Source: JABJOR01 sp965603075 (GTDB lineage: Bacteria > Pseudomonadota > Alphaproteobacteria > Rhodospirillales > Casp-alpha2). From it: a DNA stretch of 19,154 nt. Each line of letters opens with the position of its first letter. Within the stretch, counting starts at the first letter, position 1. Shown here piece by piece: positions 6,432 through 13,579 of the stretch. Under the pieces are notes generated by a model, which saw only the letters and a list, made by a program, of their open reading frames with translations, was not told the origin of the DNA and did no database searches. Location: NCBI GenBank assembly GCA_965603075.1, contig CBFDBO010000047.1:1-19154 (forward strand), written 5' to 3'. The translations under genes and the position numbers were made by a program.

Positions 6432-7742
6432 TTAGTTACCGGAAATGGCTTTTTTAATAATTTCGACCATTTCGGTGATTTCTTCTTCGGTAGCAACAAG
6501 CGGGGGTGAGATTAGGCCGCTGTCGCCGGTGAACTTAATATGTAAACCTTTCCAGAACAATTCTTTTTGTAGTTCAGGACCACGAGCGCCAGGGGTTGCG
6601 CCCGGTTTAAGGTCAAATGCGGCAAGCATTCCATAACCGCGCAAGTCGGTAATTTCGTCTGAGTCTTGAAGCTCCCAAACTTTGTCGAGGAAGAATTCTG
6701 ACATGTTGCCAGCCCGTTCAAAAAGCTTTTCGTCACGGAAAATTTTCTGGGTGGCGATGCCGGCGGCACACGCTGCGGGGTGGGCTGAATAAGTGTAACC
6801 ATGAAAGAACTCAATGGCACCCTGGGGAGAGGCACCGGTGACAGTGTCATAAATTTCGTCGCGAACCGCAACCGCACCCATGGGCTGAGAACCATTGGTT
6901 AGGGCTTTTGCCATGGTGATGATATCGGGGGTGACGCCGAATGACTGCGCGGCAAAGGCATTACCCGTACGGCCAAATCCGGTGATAACTTCATCAAATA
7001 CCAACAAAATACCATGCGCATCACAAATTTCGCGAAGCCGTTCTAGATATCCTTTGGGGGGAACCAACACACCTGTGGAACCCGCGATTGGCTCAACAAA
7101 ACAAGCCGCAATTGTTGTTCCAGAATAGTTTTCGCAGAACCGTTGTAAATCGTCGGCCAAGTGGGCACCGTTTTCGGGTTGGCCTTTTACAAATTTATTT
7201 TCAGCCATCCATGTGTGACGCATGTGAACAACGTTTGGCATGGTACTGGTAAAGGCTTCCCGGTTTTTCATCAAACCACCAAGCGAGACACCACCGATGT
7301 TCACACCATGATAGGCTTTCTCGCGTGAGACAAAACGGTTGCGGTGGCCTTCGTCACGGGCGCGGTGATAGGCCATAACGATTTTAAGGGCGGTATCGAT
7401 GGATTCAGAGCCAGAATTACAGAAGAACACATGGTTCATTTCTTCGGGCAGAATGCTGGACACCATGGACGCCAGTTCAAAAGAACTCGGGTGACCCAAT
7501 TGGAACGGTGGAACATAATCACATTCCTGCATTTGCGCGTAAACCGCATCGGCAATTTCCTGGCGGCCATGACCCAGGGCCACACAAAACAACCCAGAGG
7601 AACCATCAAGGATCTTACCGCCTTTGTGATCCCAATAATGGCACCCTTCGGCTTTAACGATCAAACGAGGGTCAGCTTTAAAATCCCGATTACCGGAAAA
7701 CGGCATCCAGTGATTTTCAAGTGAATTTGCTGTGTACTGCAT
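6432..7742 (-). CDS. Omega-amino acid (beta-alanine):pyruvate aminotransferase, class III, PLP-dependent
   Basis: This 436-aa class III aminotransferase closely resembles omega-amino acid:pyruvate aminotransferases, with 'LENHWMPFSGNRDF' near the start, 'FFCNSGSESIDTALKI' (about 106-121), 'FDEVITGFGR' with PLP-contacting Asp250, and Schiff-base Lys279 in 'TMAKALTNG'. The family moves the amino group of beta-alanine and related omega-amines to pyruvate, giving malonate semialdehyde and alanine. Its operon partner mmsA uses malonate semialdehyde. The xsc/ald operon nearby makes taurine or hypotaurine a possible second substrate, but its sequence is the beta-alanine type rather than classical Tpa as I recall it. 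SD GGAG lies about 9-10 nt before ATG 7742. Transcription diverges from the MocR regulator gene, whose operator-like repeats lie between. Confidence 0.9.
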   Translation of the reverse strand: MQYTANSLENHWMPFSGNRDFKADPRLIVKAEGCHYWDHKGGKILDGSSGLFCVALGHGRQEIADAVYAQMQECDYVPPFQLGHPSSFELASMVSSILPEEMNHVFFCNSGSESIDTALKIVMAYHRARDEGHRNRFVSREKAYHGVNIGGVSLGGLMKNREAFTSTMPNVVHMRHTWMAENKFVKGQPENGAHLADDLQRFCENYSGTTIAACFVEPIAGSTGVLVPPKGYLERLREICDAHGILLVFDEVITGFGRTGNAFAAQSFGVTPDIITMAKALTNGSQPMGAVAVRDEIYDTVTGASPQGAIEFFHGYTYSAHPAACAAGIATQKIFRDEKLFERAGNMSEFFLDKVWELQDSDEITDLRGYGMLAAFDLKPGATPGARGPELQKELFWKGLHIKFTGDSGLISPPLVATEEEITEMVEIIKKAISGN

Positions 7743-7807
7743 GATGAGATACTCCGTATTTATAAATGAATATTGGTACGCACCGTCTTAAATTAAACCC
7801 GGTGAAA

Positions 7808-7813
7808 ATTATA
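7808..7813 (-). promoter_or_regulatory. Candidate -10 element for the aminotransferase-mmsA operon
   Basis: The minus strand reads TATAAT at 7813-7808. No recognisable -35 lies 16-18 bp upstream. The MocR-type direct repeats at 7854-7886 sit further upstream, which is the geometry expected for an activator-dependent promoter. The assignment is by eye. Confidence 0.35.
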
Positions 7814-7819
7814 ATAACC

Positions 7820-7848
7820 TTGCCAACAACCTAGTTTTTTTCTATTCC
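7820..7848 (+). promoter_or_regulatory. Candidate promoter of the MocR regulator gene
   Basis: TTGCCA (7820-7825) and TATTCC (7843-7848) are separated by 17 bp. The direct repeats at 7854-7886 lie just downstream, where a bound regulator would repress. This is consistent with autoregulation, which is frequent in MocR regulators. Confidence 0.35.
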
Positions 7849-7853
7849 TGACC

Positions 7854-7886
7854 ATAGAGCCAGTTTAGGTATGTTTATGGAGCCAG
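7854..7886 (-). promoter_or_regulatory. MocR-type operator: two direct repeats CTGGCTCYAT
   Basis: Read on the minus strand, CTGGCTCCAT (7886-7877) and CTGGCTCTAT (7863-7854) are direct repeats 23 bp apart, about two helical turns. They lie between the divergent aminotransferase and MocR genes, oriented toward the aminotransferase. Direct repeats on one helical face are the usual MocR binding pattern. They share CTGG and similar spacing with the repeats upstream of ald. Confidence 0.55.
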
Positions 7887-7911
7887 AAAAATTCAAGATA
7901 TTCTCTTTCAT

Positions 7912-9372
7912 TTGAACAAAAATGGCCAGACCAGTATCCAGGCGGAGCTGCGTCAGCATTTGGTGGCGGCTATTTTGGGCGGACAGATCGTACCGCGCGA
8001 TGCATTACCATCTTCGCGTCATATGGCAAAGCGTTTGGGGGTATCACGCAATACAGTGAGCATTGTTTATCAAGGGTTGGTGGATGATGGATATCTTGTG
8101 TCCTTAGAGCGTCGCGGGTTTTTTGTTGATGAAGATATCTTAAAAGGGGGCGTCCCACCCACGGATTTTATCCCCCTTGATCATATACCTGCTCATCCCC
8201 CTCACTGGGATGAAATGTTTAGGGTTCACCCTAGTGACCAGCGCAATATTGATCGCCCCGCCAATTGGCAAGATTATCCCTATCCTTTTATATATGGACA
8301 GGTTGATAAGGACCTGTTCCCTATTGTGGAATGGCGGGAATGTTCCAGACAGGCATTAGGGCGTAAGGGACTGGATGCGTGGGCCGGGGATTCTTATAAT
8401 TTTGATGATCCACTATTAATCGATCAAATCCGCACGCGGTTATTACCTCGGCGCGGTATCATGGCGATTGAGGAACAAATTTTGGTAACGCTGGGGGCGC
8501 AAAACGGGCTTTATTTATTGGGCTCGTTGTTGATCGGACCGGACAGTGTGGTTGCCATGGAAGAACCGGGTTATCAAGCCGCCCGCAATGTCCTGTTGTT
8601 AAAGACGCCGAACATTAAGCCCATTGCGGTGGACGATCAGGGGATGTTGGTTGATGAACGATTAAGTGATTGTGACTTTGTGTTTGTCACCCCCAGCCAC
8701 CAATACCCAACCACGGTGACCATGCCTATGGAACGGCGTATGGAATTACTGCGGTTGGCATCAAAACATGATTTTGTGATTATCGAAGATGATTACGAAT
8801 TTGAGACTAATTATTTGTATGACCCTATTCCATCGCTCAAATCATTGGATAAAGACGACCGGGTGATCTATGTGGGCAGCCTGTCTAAGAGCCTATTTCC
8901 GGGACTGCGTCTTGGTTATTTAACCGGACCAAAAGAGTTGATTAAAGAGGCGAGGGCATTGCGACGATTGATGTTGCACCATCCCCCCAATAATAATCAA
9001 CGCACGGCGGCGCTATTTTTATCGCTTGGCTATCACGATACTTTAATAAATCGTCTGCACCGGGTTTACCGCGAACGGTGGCAACAAATGGGGCGCTCGT
9101 TGGACCGCTATATGCCGGGCAGCTCCGAGGTGCCATCATTTGGCGGGACCAGTTATTGGGTTAAAGGGCCGGAAGGCTCTAACGCTCGCGCCCTTGCCCT
9201 GCGCGCGCTTGATCACGGGGTTATCATTGAACCCGGTGATACCACCTTTACCCAACCAGATTGCCCAAAGAATTTTTTCCGATTGGCGTTCTCCTCTATT
9301 GCGTTGGAAAAAATTGACCCGGGTATAAAGATTTTGGCGGGATTGATAGGGTCCTATCCTCACACACATTAG
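7912..9372 (+). CDS. MocR-family (GntR-HTH / aminotransferase-fold) transcription regulator, TauR-like
   Basis: From TTG 7912 this is 486 aa. An N-terminal GntR winged helix (about 5-75, 'LPSSRHMAKRLGVSRNTVSIVYQGLVDDGYL') is joined by a linker to an aminotransferase class I domain that binds PLP as effector, with Lys326 in 'GSLSKSLFPGLRLGY' and 'IIEDDYEFE' near 290. MocR proteins such as TauR, GabR and PdxR sense amino compounds or PLP. Divergence from the aminotransferase-mmsA operon, with direct repeats between, makes that operon its likely target; the ald-xsc operon carries similar repeats. The start is odd. There is no in-frame ATG and no clear SD for the TTG. A 14-codon leader frame from ATG 7871 (or 7877) ends with a TGA that overlaps the TTG. 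Either coupled translation or a frame break is possible. Family is sure, start is not. Confidence 0.88.
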   Translation: MNKNGQTSIQAELRQHLVAAILGGQIVPRDALPSSRHMAKRLGVSRNTVSIVYQGLVDDGYLVSLERRGFFVDEDILKGGVPPTDFIPLDHIPAHPPHWDEMFRVHPSDQRNIDRPANWQDYPYPFIYGQVDKDLFPIVEWRECSRQALGRKGLDAWAGDSYNFDDPLLIDQIRTRLLPRRGIMAIEEQILVTLGAQNGLYLLGSLLIGPDSVVAMEEPGYQAARNVLLLKTPNIKPIAVDDQGMLVDERLSDCDFVFVTPSHQYPTTVTMPMERRMELLRLASKHDFVIIEDDYEFETNYLYDPIPSLKSLDKDDRVIYVGSLSKSLFPGLRLGYLTGPKELIKEARALRRLMLHHPPNNNQRTAALFLSLGYHDTLINRLHRVYRERWQQMGRSLDRYMPGSSEVPSFGGTSYWVKGPEGSNARALALRALDHGVIIEPGDTTFTQPDCPKNFFRLAFSSIALEKIDPGIKILAGLIGSYPHTH

Positions 9373-9462
9373 GCTGTTTCAATTCTTCTTTGCAGGCCTT
9401 CTATGCAAATGACGCGCGATTAAAGAATTAAAGCAGGCCTAATTGATGGTATTTAAGCCCCT
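9373..9462. other. Convergent gap with duplicated GCAGGCCT
   Basis: The gap between the convergent MocR and PAS-like genes holds GCAGGCCT twice (9392-9399 and 9433-9440), interleaved with the inverted pair AATTCTT (9381-9387) and AAGAATT (9423-9429). The pairs cross each other, so they do not form a simple terminator hairpin. No GC-rich stem with a T run is visible. Confidence 0.35.
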
Positions 9463-9972
9463 TTACGTGAGGACTTCTTCGCCCTCGGTTTCCGTTATTA
9501 ACTGCAGGATTTTATCCACAGTGGTACCATCATCGCTGAGAGGGATTTGCATGAATGTATAGCACCGATGCCCCAAACCGCGCCAATTCATGGGGCCTGA
9601 ATTAATGGCGATAAGTTGCTCTTTGCAAATTAACGCGCCGATCGCGAAATCATCTTCTGAAAAAATCCCCCTGCCGACCTGACTCATTTGTTGATTTGTT
9701 AAATCGACACCGTAGAGGGTTGTGATATTGGTGCCCCAAAGGCGGAACTTACTGTCATAGGGGGTGGTGCTTAGGACGTCTTCGACACCAATCCAGCCGG
9801 TCCAGGGGGTGAAATCTTCTAATTCGAAATCTTTCCAGGCGGGAAGGTCATCCCCCTTACGTTTACGGTCCCACAGTTCTTTAAAATCTTGAAATTGTTT
9901 AAAATCGTTAAGCGGATCATTTTTATGATAGGTTCGGTAAACCCAATAGTCCTCGGCCGTCCACGTTTCCAT
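9463..9972 (-). CDS. PAS_5-like domain protein of unknown role
   Basis: This 169-aa soluble protein has no signal peptide or membrane segment. The region 'ELWDRKRKGDDLPAWKDFELEDF...FRLWGTNITTLYGVDLTNQQMSQV' (about 33-99) has the pattern I associate with PAS_5 (PF07310) proteins, common in Rhodospirillales: a W-x-x-(K/R)-R entry, 'LP', then 'R-L-x-G-T...yG-x-DLT'. No output domain is attached. The function of such stand-alone proteins is not established. The start at 9972 lacks a visible SD, and the only Met is the first residue, so the start is moderately sure. A decayed paralogue lies upstream on the same strand at 10156-10338. It sits between a MocR gene and the ald-xsc operon, but nothing ties it to taurine. 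Confidence 0.65.
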   Translation of the reverse strand: METWTAEDYWVYRTYHKNDPLNDFKQFQDFKELWDRKRKGDDLPAWKDFELEDFTPWTGWIGVEDVLSTTPYDSKFRLWGTNITTLYGVDLTNQQMSQVGRGIFSEDDFAIGALICKEQLIAINSGPMNWRGLGHRCYTFMQIPLSDDGTTVDKILQLITETEGEEVLT

Positions 9973-10155
9973 TATATAAACTTTATTCTAATTCTATTTT
10001 TACGAATAGGCGTATCTTTTTAAGGCATAATTACGTTAGTTTTATTTGCAAGAGTACCATGCAGTATATTTTTTGCAACCTAAACGCGTTTTTAGAATTG
10101 TTTGAACTAAAAATAATTGGTGCTGTCTATGCCTGATTGTTCGATTAACACAGAT
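9973..10155. other. AT-rich non-coding gap upstream of the PAS-like gene
   Basis: No coding frame is supported. The one structure I see is a 7-bp inverted repeat, TTTTTAG (10089-10095) and CTAAAAA (10107-10113), with an 11-nt loop. It is AT-only apart from one pair, so it is unlikely to be an efficient terminator. The gap must hold the promoter of the PAS-like gene on the minus strand, but I could not assign it. Confidence 0.3.
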
Positions 10156-10338
10156 CTATTTTTCACCCTTGGCCGTTCTGGAGATCAATGAGATAATTTT
10201 ATCAACTTTGCTTATATGTTTACCCGAAAGACCAGCTCCAAACAGGGGCGCTGCATGAGGCCCGAATAATCGATAAAAGGCATCATAAGGTTGATTGAAA
10301 ATTATATTTTCCTTCAAGGGTCGTATTTTAAAAAACGA
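10156..10338 (-). pseudogene. Remnant of a second PAS_5-like gene
   Basis: Between an in-frame TGA (10341-10339) and the TAG at 10158-10156, the minus strand encodes 60 residues without a credible start. Residues 15-45 (from 'NQPYDAFYRLFGP' to 'SGKHISKV') align without gaps to residues 69-99 of the intact PAS-like protein ('TTPYDSKFRLWGT' to 'NQQMSQV'). I count 11 identities in 31 positions, including PYD, R-L-x-G, L-x-G, L and S-x-V. The missing N-terminal half, the stop just upstream and an altered C-terminus point to a broken paralogue. A short alternative protein using a non-ATG start cannot be excluded. Confidence 0.5.
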
Positions 10339-10472
10339 TCAAAAAACGTCGATCCAAAAGAGCGTCTTACTCAATATCAATACACTGAATCAAGGCCTTA
10401 TAACATTGCCTGAATTTTTAAAAATGTGCAGGTGAGATTGTATTTTATTTCTCCCCCTAGGGAGGTATTGTT

Positions 10473-10503
10473 CTGGACCTATTAATCTCTATATCTGGAC
10501 CTA
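10473..10503 (+). promoter_or_regulatory. TauR-type operator: two direct repeats CTGGACCTA
   Basis: CTGGACCTA occurs at 10473-10481 and 10495-10503, with the preceding T also conserved. The copies are 22 bp apart in the same orientation, about 80 nt before the ald start. This agrees with the CTGGAC-YTAA direct repeats I recall for TauR, the MocR-family taurine regulator of alphaproteobacteria. A weak -10 (TACTAT, 10522-10527) follows without a good -35, which fits an activated promoter. The neighbouring MocR protein is the obvious candidate, unless a dedicated TauR is encoded elsewhere. Confidence 0.7.
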
Positions 10504-10584
10504 CCGTGAGAAGTGCGGTGCTACTATAGCGTCAATTAATATAAAAATTCACATACTTATAACTTTCTTTGCAGGAGAAATTTA

Positions 10585-11703
10585 ATGCTTATCGGGGTTC
10601 CCAAGGAAATCAAAAATCACGAATACCGGGTTGGTCTGGTACCAGCCAGTGTTAGTGAACTTATCAGCAATGGACATACAGCCATTGTAGAAACGAAAGC
10701 CGGGGGCGGTATTGGTTTCAGCGATGCAGATTATGAAGCCGTGGGTGCCAGTATTGTTGGTACGGCCGCCGAAGTATTTGCGGCCGCCGACATGATCGTT
10801 AAGGTTAAAGAACCACAGGCCGCCGAATGTGCCATGCTGCGCGAAGGTCAAATTCTCTATACCTATTTGCACCTGGCCCCAGATCCCGATCAAACCAAAG
10901 CGCTTATAGAAAGCGGTTGTGTCGCCATTGCCTACGAGACCGTAACGTCACCTTATGGCGGCTTGCCGTTGCTTGCCCCTATGTCACAAGTTGCCGGACG
11001 CATGTCCATGCAAGCAGCCGCGCATTGTTTAGAAAAAGCGCAAGGCGGTAGCGGTGTTCTTTTGGGGGGTGTACCTGGTGTTGAACCCGGCAAAGTCGTC
11101 ATTCTTGGCGGTGGTGTTGTTGGATCAAACGCGGCGATGATGGCCGTTGGCTTGGGCGCGGATGTTACTATTCTTGATCGTAATAACATGGTTCTTGATA
11201 AGCTGGTCAACCATTTCGGGTCCAGCTTGAAAACGGTTTATTCCACCAAAGATGCGGTTGAGCGTCTCTGCTTGGAAGCGGATGTTGTTATCGGTGGTGT
11301 TCTCGTTCCGGGTGCTGCAGCACCGAAATTGGTATCAGCTGATTTAATCAAACGCATGAAAGACGGCTCCGTCGTTGTCGATGTGGCCATCGATCAGGGC
11401 GGTTGTTTCGAGACGGCGCATGCCACCACGCACGCCGATCCAACCTATATGGTTGATGGCGTTGTGCATTACTGTGTCGCCAACATGCCCGGTGGTGTGG
11501 CACGGACCTCTACGTTCGCGCTTAACAATGCGACCTTGCCATTTGCCGTGGCATTGGCAAACCGCGGATACAAACAAGCGCTCAGTGCTGATCCGCATCT
11601 TCGTATGGGACTTAATGTTCATCTCGGGTCTATCACCAATGAACCCGTCGCCAATGATCTGGGATACGATTATGTACCACCAGAAGATGCGCTTCTTACC
11701 TGA
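10585..11703 (+). CDS. ald: Alanine dehydrogenase
   Basis: The 372-aa NAD-dependent enzyme oxidatively deaminates L-alanine to pyruvate and ammonium. All key residues are at canonical positions: Arg15 ('EYRVGLVP'), Lys75 ('VKVKEP'), His96 ('TYLHLAP'), the NAD loop 'ILGGGVVGSNAA' (about 173-184) and Asp270 ('DVAIDQGG'). SD GGAGA (10574-10578) precedes the ATG by 6 nt. It is the first gene of the ald-xsc-tauE-ackA operon, behind the TauR-like repeats. In taurine degradation through an aminotransferase, Ald recycles alanine to the acceptor pyruvate and releases the nitrogen, and this fits an aminotransferase feeding Xsc. Confidence 0.95.
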   Translation: MLIGVPKEIKNHEYRVGLVPASVSELISNGHTAIVETKAGGGIGFSDADYEAVGASIVGTAAEVFAAADMIVKVKEPQAAECAMLREGQILYTYLHLAPDPDQTKALIESGCVAIAYETVTSPYGGLPLLAPMSQVAGRMSMQAAAHCLEKAQGGSGVLLGGVPGVEPGKVVILGGGVVGSNAAMMAVGLGADVTILDRNNMVLDKLVNHFGSSLKTVYSTKDAVERLCLEADVVIGGVLVPGAAAPKLVSADLIKRMKDGSVVVDVAIDQGGCFETAHATTHADPTYMVDGVVHYCVANMPGGVARTSTFALNNATLPFAVALANRGYKQALSADPHLRMGLNVHLGSITNEPVANDLGYDYVPPEDALLT

Positions 11704-11730
11704 ATAAACGAATAGGTACTGATAAATAAG

Positions 11731-11775
11731 CTCACAATATACAGGCACTCAATAAACAGACACTCAATTAACAGG
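11731..11775 (+). repeat. Three imperfect 15-bp tandem repeats in the ald-xsc gap
   Basis: Three 15-bp units stand head to tail: CTCACAATATACAGG, then CACTCAATAAACAGA, then CACTCAATTAACAGG. The last two differ at two positions; the first is more diverged. The final unit runs into the xsc Shine-Dalgarno (AGGGA, 11773-11777). They may be unpaired spacer or a binding site that tunes xsc translation. Confidence 0.5.
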
Positions 11776-11786
11776 GAATATATGCT

Positions 11787-13565
11787 ATGACCAAAATGAC
11801 AACGGAAGAAGCCTTTGTAAAAGTTCTTCAAATGCACGGCATCGATCAAGGCTTTGGTATTATCGGTTCGGCCTTCATGCCTATTTCCGATATTTTTACA
11901 AAAGCCGGTATTACATTTTGGGATGTAGCACACGAAACCAATGGTGGTCTGATCTGTGACGGGTATACCCGCACAACCGGAAAGATGGGCATGATCATTG
12001 CTCAAAACGGACCGGGCATCACTGGTTTTGTGACTCCTGTTAAAACCGCCTATTGGAATCACACGCCGATGTTGTTGGTAACGCCGCAAGCCGCCAATAA
12101 AACGATCGGGCAAGGCGGGTTCCAAGAAATCGAACAGATGAACCTGTTCAAAGACATGGTGTGTTATCAGGAAGAAGTTCGTGACCCTTCGCGTATGGCA
12201 GAAGTTCTAAACCGGGTTATTGAGAAAGCCATTCGGGGATCGGCGCCTGCACAAATTAACGTGCCCCGTGATTTCTGGACGCAAGTGATCGATATCGAAT
12301 TGCCCCAGATCGTTCGATTGGAACGTCCAGCGGGGGGGGCTGACGCGATTGCGAAAGCCGCCGAATTGCTCTCTAACGCTAAATTCCCGGTTATCCTTTC
12401 TGGTGCGGGTGTTATTATCGGCGGCGCGATTCCGGCGTGTCAGGCACTGGCTGAAAAGCTGGACGCGCCTGTGTGCAGTGGGTATCAACACAACGATAGC
12501 TTCCCTGGATCGCATCCGTTAGCTGCTGGTCCACTGGGATATAACGGATCAAAGGCTGCTATGGAATTGATCTCTCAGGCCGATGTGGTCTTGGCGCTGG
12601 GAACCCGTCTTAATCCGTTCTCAACCTTGCCCGGTTACGGCATTGATTACTGGCCGAAAGACGCCCAGATCATTCAGGTGGATATGAATTCTGACCGTAT
12701 TGGTCTGACCAAAAAAGTCAGCGTGGGTATTTGTGGTGATGCCAAACGGGTTGCCGAACAATTGCTGGCTCAGCTGTCCGCAAATGCGGGTGACGCGGGT
12801 CGCCAAGAACGCAAAGCAACCATCCATTCAACAAAATCTGCGTGGTTACAACAGCTCAGCAGTATGGATCACGAAGACGATGATCCGGGTACAACGTGGA
12901 ATGCCGATAGCCGCAAACGCGACGCCGATTTGATGTCCCCCCGCCAAGCGTGGCGCGCCATTCAGGCGGGGCTACCAAAAGAGGCGATTATTTCCAGCGA
13001 CATCGGGAATAACTGCGCCATTGGGAATGCTTACCCCAGCTTTGAAGAAGGCCGTAAATATCTCGCACCGGGGCTGTTTGGTCCTTGCGGTTATGGCTTC
13101 CCCTCCATCATCGGCGCAAAAATCGGTAACCCCGATACACCCGTTGTTGGGTTTGCGGGGGATGGTGCCTTTGGTATCAGCATGAACGAAATGACCTCTA
13201 TCGGTCGTGAAGAGTGGCCGGCGGTCACCATGTGTATTTTCCGCAACTTGCAATGGGGTGCTGAAAAACGAAATTCAATTCTTTGGTACGCCGATAACTT
13301 CATCGGCACAGAACTGAACCGTGACTTAAGTTACGCTTCTGTTGCCGAAGGTTGTGGCCTCAAAGGTGTACGGGTAACCACCCAAGAAGAATTGACCTCT
13401 GCGTTGGCTCAATCGTGCAAAGAGCAAGCAGATGGCGTGACAACCTTCATCGAAATTGTTCTCAATCAGGAACTGGGTGAGCCTTTCCGCCGGGATGCGA
13501 TGAAGGCTCCTGTGGAAGTCGCTGGCATTGATCCCAATGACATGCGCCCCCAAAAAGGTGCCTAA
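11787..13565 (+). CDS. xsc: Sulfoacetaldehyde acetyltransferase
   Basis: The 592-aa ThDP enzyme desulfonates sulfoacetaldehyde with phosphate, giving sulfite and acetyl phosphate. It has the three-domain acetolactate-synthase fold. The Pyr domain carries ThDP-activating Glu50 in 'VAHETNGGLICDGYTRTTGKMG', typical of Xsc. A central domain spans about 180-330. The PP domain has 'GDGAFGIS' followed by 26 residues and Asn in 'FRNLQWGAEKRN'. Length is normal for Xsc. AGGGA (11773-11777) supports the ATG at 11787; an out-of-frame ATG at 11782 lies between. Downstream are a sulfite-exporter-like gene and acetate kinase. The source of sulfoacetaldehyde is not certain, since neither classical tpa nor taurine dehydrogenase is in the window. 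Confidence 0.94.
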   Translation: MTKMTTEEAFVKVLQMHGIDQGFGIIGSAFMPISDIFTKAGITFWDVAHETNGGLICDGYTRTTGKMGMIIAQNGPGITGFVTPVKTAYWNHTPMLLVTPQAANKTIGQGGFQEIEQMNLFKDMVCYQEEVRDPSRMAEVLNRVIEKAIRGSAPAQINVPRDFWTQVIDIELPQIVRLERPAGGADAIAKAAELLSNAKFPVILSGAGVIIGGAIPACQALAEKLDAPVCSGYQHNDSFPGSHPLAAGPLGYNGSKAAMELISQADVVLALGTRLNPFSTLPGYGIDYWPKDAQIIQVDMNSDRIGLTKKVSVGICGDAKRVAEQLLAQLSANAGDAGRQERKATIHSTKSAWLQQLSSMDHEDDDPGTTWNADSRKRDADLMSPRQAWRAIQAGLPKEAIISSDIGNNCAIGNAYPSFEEGRKYLAPGLFGPCGYGFPSIIGAKIGNPDTPVVGFAGDGAFGISMNEMTSIGREEWPAVTMCIFRNLQWGAEKRNSILWYADNFIGTELNRDLSYASVAEGCGLKGVRVTTQEELTSALAQSCKEQADGVTTFIEIVLNQELGEPFRRDAMKAPVEVAGIDPNDMRPQKGA

Positions 13566-13579
13566 GGTAACTTCCGGCA

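Noticed and set aside
9381..9440. Interleaved repeats in the convergent gap as a bidirectional terminator
   Set aside because: The inverted pair and the GCAGGCCT copies cross each other, the stems are short and separated by about 35 nt, and no T tract follows.
9960..9975. TATAAT on the minus strand at the PAS-like gene start
   Set aside because: It includes the ATG itself, so it cannot be the -10 of that gene unless the real start is further downstream, for which there is no in-frame Met.
10089..10113. TTTTTAG/CTAAAAA hairpin as a terminator of the PAS_5 remnant
   Set aside because: Nearly all A-T pairs and more than 40 nt past the remnant's stop; too weak to call.
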